Positions 52,958 to 61,936 of a stretch of 64,000 nt of DNA are shown piece by piece. The stretch is from contig JBFWIW010000003.1 in assembly GCA_050253535.1 (NCBI GenBank), positions 1 through 64,000 of the forward strand, written 5' to 3'. A program made the position numbers and the translations under genes. Source of the DNA: JBFWIW01 sp050253535 (GTDB taxonomy: Bacteria > Bacillota > Clostridia > Oscillospirales > Oscillospiraceae). Numbering within the stretch: position 1 is the first letter of the stretch; the number at the start of each line of letters is the position of its first letter. The notes below the pieces were generated by a model, which saw nothing but the letters and a program-made list of their open reading frames with translations, had not been told where the DNA came from and searched no databases.

Positions 52958-54049
52958 ATGGCTGTAAAAATACTTCACGCGGCAGACTTCCATATGGACT
53001 CGCCCTATAATGCGCTGCCTGAGTCTATGGCGGCGCAGCGCAGGAGCGAAATGCGCGCACTTCTCCACAGGCTGTTCCATTTCGCCGAAAAAGAGGGTAC
53101 GCAGCTTATTCTCCTCTCCGGCGACCTTCTGGAAAGCTCCGTCTCATATCACGAGACACGGGAAGCGCTTCTATCCGCAATGGAAGGTTGTGTCGCAAAA
53201 ATATTCATATCCCCGGGAAACCACGACTATTACTGTCCCACCTCGCCCTATGCTTACCTAGATTTTCCGGAAAACGTGCACATATTCCGCTCGCCGAGCA
53301 TTTCCTCAGTCGAGCTCCCCGAACTCGGCGCGCGTGTATATGGCGCGGGCTTTATAGCTCAGTCGTGTCAGCCGCTGCTAACAAATTTTTCAGTTGAGAA
53401 CGATGGACCTATAAACCTCATGGTCATGCACGGCGATATGTCCGGCGGAGAGTATAACCCTGTCTCCGAGAGCGATTTAGCGAAAACAAGTCTTGATTAT
53501 GTGGCACTCGGCCACATCCACACATTCTCAGGCATCAAAAAGGCTGGGCGCACATTCTACGCATACCCCGGCTGCATAGAGGGGCGCGGCTTCGACGAAA
53601 CAGGCGAAAAAGGTTTCATAGCCGGCACTGTCGATAAAGGGAAATGTGATCTGCGCTTCGTCCCCGCAGGCGGGCGCCAGTATCATATTGAAAAAATCGA
53701 CCTCACGGGGCAATCCGACCCGACAGCTGCAATCCTTGAAAACCTCCCCGAAAATGCCGCCCGTGATGTCTACCGCCTTGTCATGACAGGCGAATTCTCC
53801 GGCGCGATTAACCTTGAAAAGCTGCAGAGCCTCCTCGCCGGAAGCTTTTACCGCGTGACTGTGAGGGATGGGACATACCTCCCGCGCGATATCTGGGCCG
53901 GCGCGGACGAGGATACCCTCACAGGCGGATTTCTGCGCCGTTTGCGCGCCGAATTTGATTCCGCTGCGGACGACAAAAAAGAACTCATAATCATGGCGGT
54001 GCGATACGGTCTCGCCGCTCTGGAGAAGCGGGAGGAGTGGCAGCCGTGA
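52958..54049 (+). CDS. DNA repair exonuclease, SbcD/Mre11-like (YhaO family)
   Basis: Calcineurin-like nuclease subunit. Metal-binding motifs in order: HAADFHMDSPY (Asp, His) at residues 5-15, LLSGDLLE, SPGNHDYY near residue 88, and VALGHIHTF near residue 178. Length 363 corresponds to the compact YhaO type rather than the classical ~400-residue SbcD. GGAGGTG precedes the ATG. It overlaps the ATPase partner gene by four bases, the usual arrangement for this complex, which processes DNA ends and hairpins. Confidence 0.87.
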   Translation: MAVKILHAADFHMDSPYNALPESMAAQRRSEMRALLHRLFHFAEKEGTQLILLSGDLLESSVSYHETREALLSAMEGCVAKIFISPGNHDYYCPTSPYAYLDFPENVHIFRSPSISSVELPELGARVYGAGFIAQSCQPLLTNFSVENDGPINLMVMHGDMSGGEYNPVSESDLAKTSLDYVALGHIHTFSGIKKAGRTFYAYPGCIEGRGFDETGEKGFIAGTVDKGKCDLRFVPAGGRQYHIEKIDLTGQSDPTAAILENLPENAARDVYRLVMTGEFSGAINLEKLQSLLAGSFYRVTVRDGTYLPRDIWAGADEDTLTGGFLRRLRAEFDSAADDKKELIIMAVRYGLAALEKREEWQP

Positions 54050-56298
54050 TAATAAAACGCCTATCCGCCTCCTTCGGGAACCTTAAAAACGATACGCTAT
54101 GCCTGAAAAGCGGGCTCAACATAATTGAAGCGCCAAACGAGACGGGCAAATCCACATGGTGTGCGTTCATCCGTACTATGCTCTACGGCGTAAACACTTC
54201 CGACCGCGACAAAACCGGTTATCTTTCCGACAAAACTCGTTACCGCCCATGGAACGGCGGGGCGATGGAGGGAACCATGGAGGTGGAAACCGGCGGAAGG
54301 CACATTACGCTCCAGCGTACAGCACAGGGTCAGGCCCCGATGAAAAAATTTTCAGCCTTATACACGGGTACCGGGGAAAGGGCCGAGTATCTCTCCGGTG
54401 AGACAGCCGGCGAGGCGCTTACCGGAATGCCCGAACGTGTTTTTGAGCGCACGGCCTTCATAAGGCAGGCCGGCATGCATATCGGCGGTGACTCCGAACT
54501 TGAAAAGCGCATAAATTCCATAGTATCCACCGGTGAAGAAACGACCTCCTTCACCGAAACAAACGAGATGCTCGAATTATGGAAAAGGCGGCTGCAATCC
54601 TCCAAAAATACCGGTTCTATCCCCAGACTCAAGTCGGAGTTGTCGTCAAACGAAGAAAAGCTGCTAAAAATGCAAAAGGTGCAGGAGGAGCTCGCCGAAA
54701 TGCGCCGTAGTATCCGCAGGCTGGAAAGCCAGAAAAAGCAGTCTGAAGAGGAACTCAAAACCCATGACGTGCTCGACCGCCTTACCGAAAAGCGCAGGAT
54801 AACGGAAGCCGCCGCCCGGGCAACACAGGCAGAGAATGACGCTGCATTTATCCGACGTCAGCTGACTGTAAATGGCCGGCTCACTACTCGGGAAGACATT
54901 TCACGCCTGCGAGAGGACGCGGCCTCGCTCTCATCACTGCACTCAGTATTTCTGCACGCGGAAGAGGCAAAAAAAGAGGCCGAGGCTGAAAAAAAGACCG
55001 CCGAGCTTCCCCTGAAGTCATCACCGTTTACAGGCCTTAATGAAGAGGCTGTAAGCAGACTGATGGAAACTGCGGGGTCGGCACATAAGGCTGACTCAGA
55101 AAAATCAGACAAAAAGCCAATGCCGAAGCGCGCGCTTCTTACAGCGTCTATAGTCTTATTCATTGGCACAATACTTGCGCTTACATTAACATACTATTTG
55201 GCGGCAGCCATCTTGGCAGCTATCTCATTCTTCGTCGGTATCCTCTTCTTACGTACACCCAAAATTGATAACAGTGCCAAAAACACACTTGAACAGCTCC
55301 TCGCAAAGTATTCCTTTTCCTCCGCCGATGACTTCTGCCAAGCCGCGGAGACGTATATTTCAATGTTCAGGGTGGCTGAGCAAAAATCACTTGCCCTAAT
55401 GGCGGCGCAAAAAAGCGCCTCCTCCGCCCATGAAGCTGCTGATGAGACGACAGCGCGTTTTCTTGCCAAAGTCAAGGAGCTGTTCCCGAATATAAAAACT
55501 CTTGCCGACGTTTCCCGCGCACTCACGGACTTTGAGGCGCTCTGTGAGCGGCTCACTAAGGCGGAGTTTACCCTACTATCTGAGCAGAGTATATGCCAGG
55601 CCCTCGCCCAGAGCTTCAGCGGCGATCCTATGGCCGAGGATGAATCCGTCCTCTCCCCTCCGCTCCGCAGCCGCGAAGATAACGTCGAATACCTAAAGCG
55701 CTTAGTCAAACAGATAGAAGAAGAGACGGCAAAATTCAACGTTGCCTCAGGCGAGGCAAGGGTTCTCGGGGATCCCGCCGCTATATTGACCGCAATTAAT
55801 TCCTGTCGTGATGAGATTGCAGCACAGGAAAAGAAATATGCAGCACTGCAGTTTGCCTCAGGTGCTCTTTACGACGCAAACACCGAGATGCAGAACAGAT
55901 TTTCCCCGCTTTTGGGCGCGGAGGCCGGTAAAATTATGCGTGAACTTACCGGCGGAAAATATGAGAAGCTCACCTTCAATCGTACCTTCGTGGCCGAGGC
56001 GCGGGAAACCGGAGCCTCCGTTACGCGCTCCGCCCTGTCTCTTTCCACAGGGACCGGCGACCAGCTATATTTTTCTCTGCGTCTTGCCATGTGCCGGCTC
56101 CTCACGGGAAACGCAGAGCCGTGTCCTATAATTCTCGATGACGCACTCGTAAGTTTCGATGATGCTCGGCTTTCCTCGGCGCTTGACCTTCTTAAAGACC
56201 TCTCTCAGAAAAGACAGATCATAGTTTTCACCTGCCACAACCGCGAAGCGTTACACTTTTCAGGAGATTGCTCAGTTAACGTTGTCCGGCTCGATTAA
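54046..56298 (+). CDS. SbcC/Rad50-like ATPase (YhaN family) with coiled coil and membrane segments
   Basis: ATPase partner of the preceding nuclease. The GTG at 54046 overlaps the upstream stop; GGAGG is ten bases before it. N-terminal IIKRLSASFGNLKN and Walker A NETGKSTWCAFI at residues ~30-40. Long coiled-coil helices (residues ~180-350) are interrupted by two hydrophobic helices (LLTASIVLFIGTILALTLTY and AAILAAISFFVGILFL, ~residues 360-405), as in Bacillus YhaN. C-terminal signature ALSLSTGTGDQLYFSLRLAM and Walker B CPIILDDALVSFDD. Predicted 750 residues. The membrane pair suggests the complex works at the envelope. Confidence 0.87.
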   Translation: MIIKRLSASFGNLKNDTLCLKSGLNIIEAPNETGKSTWCAFIRTMLYGVNTSDRDKTGYLSDKTRYRPWNGGAMEGTMEVETGGRHITLQRTAQGQAPMKKFSALYTGTGERAEYLSGETAGEALTGMPERVFERTAFIRQAGMHIGGDSELEKRINSIVSTGEETTSFTETNEMLELWKRRLQSSKNTGSIPRLKSELSSNEEKLLKMQKVQEELAEMRRSIRRLESQKKQSEEELKTHDVLDRLTEKRRITEAAARATQAENDAAFIRRQLTVNGRLTTREDISRLREDAASLSSLHSVFLHAEEAKKEAEAEKKTAELPLKSSPFTGLNEEAVSRLMETAGSAHKADSEKSDKKPMPKRALLTASIVLFIGTILALTLTYYLAAAILAAISFFVGILFLRTPKIDNSAKNTLEQLLAKYSFSSADDFCQAAETYISMFRVAEQKSLALMAAQKSASSAHEAADETTARFLAKVKELFPNIKTLADVSRALTDFEALCERLTKAEFTLLSEQSICQALAQSFSGDPMAEDESVLSPPLRSREDNVEYLKRLVKQIEEETAKFNVASGEARVLGDPAAILTAINSCRDEIAAQEKKYAALQFASGALYDANTEMQNRFSPLLGAEAGKIMRELTGGKYEKLTFNRTFVAEARETGASVTRSALSLSTGTGDQLYFSLRLAMCRLLTGNAEPCPIILDDALVSFDDARLSSALDLLKDLSQKRQIIVFTCHNREALHFSGDCSVNVVRLD

Positions 56299-56310
56299 GC
56301 CGGTCTGCAA

Positions 56311-56346
56311 GCAGAATGACTGGATGTATACATCCAGTCATTCTGC
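56311..56346 (+). terminator. 16-bp inverted repeat after the sbcC-like gene, probable terminator
   Basis: Perfect stem GCAGAATGACTGGATG (56311-56326) / CATCCAGTCATTCTGC (56331-56346), TATA loop, 13 bases after the stop codon. No T-tract follows, so it may act as an RNA-stabilising 3' hairpin or a factor-assisted terminator. Confidence 0.65.
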
Positions 56347-57066
56347 TGCATCTAACGTCGATACTTTGAGGTTATGCAGCTTCCTCTATCTTGCATATTC
56401 ATAGGGTAATAATATATGAAACCTTAACAATGGCTGGTTTCAACGTGCGAAAACATTATTTTAGCATTTTCTTAACGCCATTCGTTTTTCTCTTTATTAG
56501 CATTTCAAAACACTTTAAAATGTCGAAAATTGTTTGTTTTTATTGTTTTTTGTATTAATTACAATTTAGTTTTCCATATCGCTTTTTCCGCCTATTTGTC
56601 CAATGCTGAAGGGGAGCATACAAAATAATATTGACAATAAGACGAATACGCTATATTATATTCACAAATTGTTAAAAATTCAGTCGGTGTATGCTATATA
56701 ATTCGGGCATTCTAATGAGTCTCGAGCCGCTCCATCTTATTTGCTGAGCGTGTATTTAAAGTTATTTTTATTTGATTTCCTTCACCGTGCTGAAATTCAA
56801 TTTCCGTAGTGCGGCGCTTTTTTTGCCGTAAAATCATTCTTCCTTACTCTTATCAAACAGCGGTAAACTTCCTCAATGTGTTTGCCTGTTTTTGCAGGCC
56901 ATACTAATCGGGGAATATTTTTTCCGTTAGCATGGTAACGACTTGGAATATTGAGTAAATATTGTATTTGGAGGTGTTGTATCGAGCTGTTTATTTTTGA
57001 AACTCCCCTGGTGGGTCTATCTGACAGCATTTCAGCGATCGTCATACAAGAAAGGAGAAATTTTAT
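56347..57066. other. 720-base AT-rich intergenic region upstream of dctQM
   Basis: No convincing gene. It is far more AT-rich than its surroundings and contains the dctQM promoter at 56631. A minus-strand frame (57045-56797) of 82 codons is open without a ribosome binding site or recognised motif; it may be a relic or chance. The long untranslated stretch (about 400 bases between promoter and dctQ) leaves room for regulatory RNA or operators, but no known riboswitch was recognised. Confidence 0.5.
56631..56659 (+). promoter_or_regulatory. Strong promoter upstream of dctQM
   Basis: Consensus -35 TTGACA (56631-56636), 17-base spacer, -10 TATTAT (56654-56659). It would give a leader of about 400 bases before dctQ. 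Confidence 0.7.
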
Positions 57067-57558
57067 TTGAAAGTCTTACGTTGGATCGACAAGAATGCCG
57101 AGGCAGCATTTCTGGTAACGGCTCTTTGGTCCGTCAGCTTCATCATGTTCCTCCAGGTTATCATGAGGTATGTTTTTAAAAATACTCTTTCGTGGCCGGA
57201 AGAATACTCCCGTTATGTATTTATCTGGTTTGCGTTTATCGGTCTTAGTTATGGTATCCGTTATAACTGCCACATCCGTATTGATATATTTGAAACCTTT
57301 ATACCTAAACTAAAGGTTCCTCTCATGATCATTGATGATATCGGGTTCTTCCTTTTCTGTGTCCTTCTGTGGGTACCGGGCTGGAATTCAGTTAACGGTA
57401 TGATCGAATCCGGTCAGCGCAGCGCTGCAATGGAAATTTCAATGATGTGGATTTATCTTGCGCCATTCTGCGGTTTCATCCTTACGCCTATCCGCATTAT
57501 TCAGAAATATATATTGCTGATTTACGGTTTGATCAAGAAAAAGAAGGAGGCTAAATAA
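57067..57558 (+). CDS. dctQ: TRAP transporter small permease, DctQ type
   Basis: Small membrane subunit of a tripartite ATP-independent periplasmic transporter. TTG start nine bases after AAAGGAG. Four membrane helices over 163 residues; family pattern SFIMFLQVIMRYVFKNTLSW-PEEYSRYVF near residue 25 (tryptophan and paired acids) and a Lys-rich C-terminus. It is followed after three bases by dctM. The matching binding protein dctP is 3 kb downstream. Confidence 0.92.
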   Translation: MKVLRWIDKNAEAAFLVTALWSVSFIMFLQVIMRYVFKNTLSWPEEYSRYVFIWFAFIGLSYGIRYNCHIRIDIFETFIPKLKVPLMIIDDIGFFLFCVLLWVPGWNSVNGMIESGQRSAAMEISMMWIYLAPFCGFILTPIRIIQKYILLIYGLIKKKKEAK

Positions 57559-57561
57559 GTT

Positions 57562-58851
57562 ATGCTGGGTCTTATTTTTGGTGTTTTCTTCGGAACCCTC
57601 CTTATTGGAATCCCGATCGGCGTTGCAATTGGCTTCACCTGCATCCTTATATCGATGGCAGTTCCGACAGTTACCGTTTCTCTCGAGTACATGTTCCGTA
57701 ATATGGTCATGGCGCTGGACTCTTTCGTACTACTGGCTGTTCCGCTCTTCATCCTCTCCGGTAACCTGATGGCTGAGGGCGGCATCTCTGACAGACTTTA
57801 CGGATTTTTCTCCTATTTCATAGGCAATACCACCGGCGGTATGCCGAATACAGCTATTGTAACCTGCCTGTTTTACGGCGCTATTTCCGGCTCCGCTCCC
57901 GCAACCGTCGCGGCTGTCGGCGCCATGTGTATCCCTGTTCTCGTTAACCTCGGCTACAGCAAGAAATTCGTCGTGGGCATGGTCGCCACGGCAGGCGGTC
58001 TCGGTGTAATAATCCCGCCGTCCATACCTTTCGTCATGTACGGTCTGTCCTCTACGGAGTCCGTTGGTGACCTGTTTATCGCAGGTATCATCCCCGGCCT
58101 TATCATCGGCGCCATCATGATGACTTACACCTACTTCTACTGCAAGAAAGTCGGAGAAGACAAGGAAAAGCTCGAAGCCAATTTCAGAAAAATCAGATCC
58201 GGCGGATTCTGGAACTGCTTCAAGAACAGCTTTCTTGCCCTCCTCTGCCCCGTCATTATTCTTGGCGGAATCTACACAGGTGTGTTCACCCCCACAGAAG
58301 CGGCGGACGTCTCTGTTATATACGCTCTTATTGTCTCGGTCTTAATCTACAGGACGATGAAGCCCTGGGATATCGTCAAGATAGCCCTCTCTTCTCTGAA
58401 GACCATTGGACCCATCTTCCTTATCTGCTCGACCGCTACGGTTTTCGGACGTATGCTCACCCTTATGAATGTTCCTCAAGATTTGGCCGAGTCAGTCATG
58501 GCGGCCTTCAACTCCAAAGTACCGCTCCTTCTAATTATAAACGTATTTCTCCTCTTCGTCGGTATGGTTATGGATACCCTCGCGGCTATCCTTATCCTCA
58601 CCCCGATACTGCTGCCGCTTGTTAAGGCCTTTGGTGTGAACGCCATTCACTTTGGTGTCATTATGACCGTCAACCTCGCAATCGGCTTCGTTACTCCCCC
58701 CGTCGGCGTCAACCTGTATGTCGCAAGTTCAATAGGAAACGTATCAGTCATAGATGTCGCAAAACACGCGTTACCATATATCATATGTTTCCTCTTTGCA
58801 CTGTTGGCCATCACTTTTATCCCCTGGCTTTCCAACTGCATCGTAAGCTAA
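57562..58851 (+). CDS. dctM: TRAP transporter large permease, DctM type
   Basis: Ion-coupled transport channel of the TRAP system, with 11-12 membrane helices over 429 residues. Typical motifs: LFILSGNLMAEGGISDRLYG, GAISGSAPATVAAVGAM, GVIIPPSIPFVMYG and the C-terminal AIGFVTPPVGVNLYVAS. AAGGAGG precedes the ATG. TRAP systems take up organic acids such as C4-dicarboxylates, keto acids or sugar acids. The dehydrogenase genes that follow suggest a 2-hydroxy or 2-keto acid substrate (inference). Confidence 0.95.
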   Translation: MLGLIFGVFFGTLLIGIPIGVAIGFTCILISMAVPTVTVSLEYMFRNMVMALDSFVLLAVPLFILSGNLMAEGGISDRLYGFFSYFIGNTTGGMPNTAIVTCLFYGAISGSAPATVAAVGAMCIPVLVNLGYSKKFVVGMVATAGGLGVIIPPSIPFVMYGLSSTESVGDLFIAGIIPGLIIGAIMMTYTYFYCKKVGEDKEKLEANFRKIRSGGFWNCFKNSFLALLCPVIILGGIYTGVFTPTEAADVSVIYALIVSVLIYRTMKPWDIVKIALSSLKTIGPIFLICSTATVFGRMLTLMNVPQDLAESVMAAFNSKVPLLLIINVFLLFVGMVMDTLAAILILTPILLPLVKAFGVNAIHFGVIMTVNLAIGFVTPPVGVNLYVASSIGNVSVIDVAKHALPYIICFLFALLAITFIPWLSNCIVS

Positions 58852-58889
58852 GAGTAAGATTATAAAAACAGACCGTTTAATACGACTTT

Positions 58890-58931
58890 ATCAATTGAAG
58901 CGATTCTTTCGAATCGCTTCAATTGATGCAT
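58890..58931 (+). terminator. 17-bp inverted repeat after dctM
   Basis: Perfect stem ATCAATTGAAGCGATTC (58890-58906) / GAATCGCTTCAATTGAT (58911-58927), TTTC loop, then GCATTTT. It may terminate or attenuate between dctM and the dehydrogenase genes. Confidence 0.7.
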
Positions 58932-59016
58932 TTTAAGCGAAAACAACACGAACAAACGGTACTCAATATAATCAAAAACAAAAACAAATAGTAATATTTG
59001 TAAAGGAGTACGCTTT

Positions 59017-60003
59017 ATGCCGAAATATGTAATGATTGACAGCCATATACTACCAGGCGCAAGGTACGATATAGAGGAAAAAATTCTTGGCGAAGCCGGT
59101 ATCGAATGCATCATTGCCGAGTGCAAAACCGACGATGAAATAGTCGCGCTTTGTGCGGACGCGGAGGCTGTCGGTCTGCTTGTCTATCCCATAACAGCCC
59201 AGCTCATGGACCGCCTGCCAAAGCTCAAAACACTTGTGCGCTACGGTATAGGCGTTGATACAATAGATATTGCCGCAGCAACCGAGCGCGGCATTATGGT
59301 CTGCAATCTGCCAGACTATTGTCTGGAAGACGTTGCATCCCACGCGCTTTCATTATTCCTGGGTGTCCTGCGCAAAACCACCCTTTTCGACAGAATTGTC
59401 CGTACCGGCGTTTGGAACAATAACGACGGATACCGCGTACACCGCGTATCAAACATGACCATCGGCACCGTAGGTATCGGTAACATTGCCCGCCATTTTA
59501 TAAAGTATGTAAAGCCTTTCGGCCCACGCGTCATCTCTTATGACCCCTATGCCCCCGACTCATTATTTGAGCAGGTCGGCGCAGAACGAGTAACATTTGA
59601 AGAACTTATCGAACAGTCGGACGCCATATCCATCCATGTCCCGCTCACCGAGGAAACACGCCATCTCTTTAATAAAGAAATTTTTAAGAAAATGAAGAAT
59701 TCCTGCCTGCTCGTAAACACCGCCCGCGGTCCCATTGTCAGCCAGGATGATCTCGTCTGGGCGCTGAAAAGCGGCGAGATTATGGCCGCCGGCATGGACG
59801 TTATGGAGAGAGAGCCGCTCACCGATCTCACCGATGAGTGCTTTGAGCTCGACAACCTGATTTTGACGCCCCACAGTGCATACAATTCTATTGAGGCTGA
59901 AATCGAGCAGCATGAGAAGGTCGCCATTTCAGTCGTAGAGATTGTTGGTAAGGGTAGTTTTCCCTACAACGTGTTTAACCGGAAGGGCCTCCTTGCAAAA
60001 TAA
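59017..60003 (+). CDS. D-isomer-specific 2-hydroxyacid dehydrogenase, CtBP-like (copy 1)
   Basis: NAD-dependent oxidoreductase interconverting a 2-hydroxyacid and a 2-ketoacid. Rossmann fingerprint GTVGIGNIARHF near residue 153, catalytic Arg in VNTARGPIV near 230, Glu in MDVMEREPL and His in LTPHSAYNS near 290. Length 328. It differs from serA (no ACT domain) and resembles the C-terminal-binding-protein branch. AAAGGAG precedes the ATG. A close paralogue follows; position beside TRAP genes points to catabolism of an imported hydroxy acid. Substrate not readable. Confidence 0.88.
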   Translation: MPKYVMIDSHILPGARYDIEEKILGEAGIECIIAECKTDDEIVALCADAEAVGLLVYPITAQLMDRLPKLKTLVRYGIGVDTIDIAAATERGIMVCNLPDYCLEDVASHALSLFLGVLRKTTLFDRIVRTGVWNNNDGYRVHRVSNMTIGTVGIGNIARHFIKYVKPFGPRVISYDPYAPDSLFEQVGAERVTFEELIEQSDAISIHVPLTEETRHLFNKEIFKKMKNSCLLVNTARGPIVSQDDLVWALKSGEIMAAGMDVMEREPLTDLTDECFELDNLILTPHSAYNSIEAEIEQHEKVAISVVEIVGKGSFPYNVFNRKGLLAK

Positions 60004-60098
60004 GCCCTTTACGCAGAGCTTTATTCTTTAAATGGCGAGATTTAAAATGATAAAAGTCAGAAAGAAAGGCTGAATACAACAGTAAAGGATGTAATATT

Positions 60099-61094
60099 AT
60101 GCCTACATATGCACTAATTGATACTCACCTTCAGCCGAACGGTGATTGGAGTATAGAGGCCGGGATTTGCAAAGCGCACGGCATGAATTGTATTACCGCC
60201 GAATGCATAACCGATGACGAGGTCGTCTCTTTCGCCAAGGAAGCGGAAGCAATCGGTCTTCTGAATTACAGTTTCACAGCTGAGCTTATGGACCGCCTGC
60301 CAAAACTAAAAATGCTCGTTCGCTACGGAATCGGCTTCGACACGATCGATGTTCCCGCTGCAACCGAGCGTGGAATCGTAGTCTGCAATCTGCCCGACTA
60401 CTGCCAACCAGAGGTAGCTACCCACGCTTTCGCGCTCCTCATGGATATTAACCGCCAGGTCACTTTCCTTGACAAGAACATCCGTGCCGGAATATGGAAG
60501 GGCAACGACGGATACCCATTCCATCGTCTCTCCTGTATGACCATAGGTACTTTCGGTATCGGCAGCATAGCCCGGCAGTTTGTCAAGTATATTCGCGAAG
60601 GTTACGGCTCCCGTATCATTTCCTATGACCCTTATGCTCCCGACTCCGTCTTCGAAGAAAATGGAGTCGAAAGAGTGACTTTCGACGAACTTCTCACTCA
60701 GTCCGATGCCATCTCCATACACGTCCCTCTCACAGAAGAGACTCATAACATATTTAACAAGGACACCATTGCAAAGATGAAGGACGGTGCCTATCTCATA
60801 AATACGGCCCGCGGCCCCATTGTTAATCAGGACGACCTTGTCGCCGCTCTTAAGACCGGTAAGATAAAGGCTGCCGGTATGGACGTTCTGGAGCGGGAGC
60901 CTGTCACCGATATTACAGAGGAGTGCTATACCTGCAATAACCTGCTCATTACACCGCACAGCGCATATAATTCCATAGAGGCACAGCAGGAGCAGCATGA
61001 GAAGGCTGCGATCTCAGCGGTCGAGGTATGTGTAAATAACATCGTGCCCTATAACGCCATAAACAAAAAGCTTGTTAAGAAGGTAAAGATTTAA
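60099..61094 (+). CDS. D-isomer-specific 2-hydroxyacid dehydrogenase, CtBP-like (copy 2)
   Basis: Paralogue of the preceding gene, alike throughout (shared MDRLPKLK.LVRYGIG, ATERGI.VCNLPDYC and YDPYAPDS). GTFGIGSIARQF is the Rossmann motif, NTARGPIVNQDDL the catalytic Arg region, MDVLEREPV the Glu and ITPHSAYNS the His. Length 331. AAAGGATG precedes the ATG. The pair looks like a tandem duplication with divergence mainly at the N-terminal substrate region, which may mean two related substrates or a heteromer. Confidence 0.88.
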   Translation: MPTYALIDTHLQPNGDWSIEAGICKAHGMNCITAECITDDEVVSFAKEAEAIGLLNYSFTAELMDRLPKLKMLVRYGIGFDTIDVPAATERGIVVCNLPDYCQPEVATHAFALLMDINRQVTFLDKNIRAGIWKGNDGYPFHRLSCMTIGTFGIGSIARQFVKYIREGYGSRIISYDPYAPDSVFEENGVERVTFDELLTQSDAISIHVPLTEETHNIFNKDTIAKMKDGAYLINTARGPIVNQDDLVAALKTGKIKAAGMDVLEREPVTDITEECYTCNNLLITPHSAYNSIEAQQEQHEKAAISAVEVCVNNIVPYNAINKKLVKKVKI

Positions 61095-61236
61095 ATTGTA
61101 ATAGAACGGTGGCATGATTGCCATAAACCCGGAGCTTAAACATATATGGCCATACTGAAAAAGGGTGGGGCACCTCGGTGTGCCGCCCCAGGGCGAACAC
61201 ACCCAGGTCAAAAGGGTCTGTCTCAGAATTTTAGAA

Positions 61237-61525
61237 TTACGCAGCCTGACGCCGTTTTTCGAGCGGCGTCAGGCTCGTTTTTGTTCGGATGCGCTCGTTG
61301 CTGTAGAATTCGATGTATTCGTCGATCAACTGTCCGGCCTCATCAAAAGTTTTCAGTTTATGCCTGTAAATGCATTCGGTTTTGAGAATGGAAAAGAAAT
61401 TTTCGGCCATAGCATTGTCAGATTCCACGTCTTGGCACGGATGGCGTTATGCCATACTCTTGAGTCAGGGAAAAACATGCTTGTGAGGTGTATTGGACCC
61501 CCTTCGCCGTGGAGGTGCAGCTCTG
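61237..61525 (-). pseudogene. IS3-family transposase (OrfB) C-terminal remnant, frameshifted
   Basis: The minus strand reads the end of an rve-type integrase core in pieces: GVQYTSQACFSLTQEYGITP, then after a frameshift near 61420-61428 DNAMAENFFSILKTECIYRH and NERIRTKTSLTPLEKRRQAA to a stop at 61237. A second shift lies in the G-run near 61495, before an LHLH start. The catalytic Glu segment is kept but the first two-thirds of the protein are absent. An old insertion that split dctQM-dehydrogenases from dctP is the likely history (inference). Confidence 0.85.
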
Positions 61526-61528
61526 CAG

Positions 61529-61574
61529 AAGACCGCCTGTCGTAGTTTCTATCCTATGACAGGCGGTCTTTTCC
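61529..61574. terminator. 13-bp inverted repeat next to the IS remnant
   Basis: AAGACCGCCTGTC (61529-61541) / GACAGGCGGTCTT (61558-61570), 16-base loop, followed by TTCC. It may be a terminator or mark the border of the decayed element. Confidence 0.45.
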
Positions 61575-61747
61575 TTGCAATTTCCGTTTTCGCCGGGGTG
61601 GCACACGGTGACCCACCCTTTAATTTTATGTAACGTGCTATGCTCTAAATTGTATAATATATTTTACAATTATTTTCTCAATATATATTTATTGTCTACC
61701 GGCGTATTGTAATTATAATTAATTTTAATATATTTGTAATATTTCTA

Positions 61748-61776
61748 TTGTTTTTTTTAGGAACGTGGTGTATTAT
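61748..61776 (+). promoter_or_regulatory. Candidate promoter of dctP
   Basis: TTGTTT (61748-61753), 17-base spacer, TATTAT (61771-61776), in an AT-rich stretch about 160 bases before the dctP start. Arms ATAACC/GGTTAT just downstream could form a small hairpin. Confidence 0.5.
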
Positions 61777-61936
61777 GGTATAACCATTAAGCGGGTTATG
61801 GTAAAACACAATCTCAGATTATCTTGGATCTTATGCCCCCGTTCCGGCCTTTTGGAAACATCCGTACAGCCGATACATCAGATCAGAGCGAACGCCGTTC
61901 GCAGGATAATCAAACTATCTTGAAAGGAAATAAAAC

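Larger units (their letters stand above)
61095..61936. other. 840-base region between dehydrogenase and dctP: IS remnant, hairpins, promoter
   Basis: Contains, in order: a terminator-like hairpin GCCTGACGCCG/CGGCGTCAGGC (61244-61274) with T-run, lying inside the transposase remnant; the IS3-type remnant itself; the inverted repeat at 61529-61570; a GGGTGG/CCACCC hairpin (61596-61618) followed by TTTAATTTT; then a very AT-rich stretch with the dctP promoter. No intact gene is seen. Confidence 0.6.

Noticed and set aside
56797..57045. 82-codon minus-strand gene
   Set aside because: No ribosome binding site, no recognised domain, AT-rich context; kept only as a note in the gap entry.
61164..61190. 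GC-rich hairpin after the second dehydrogenase gene
   Set aside because: The arms around GGGGCAC and GTGTGCC do not pair continuously; not a convincing terminator.
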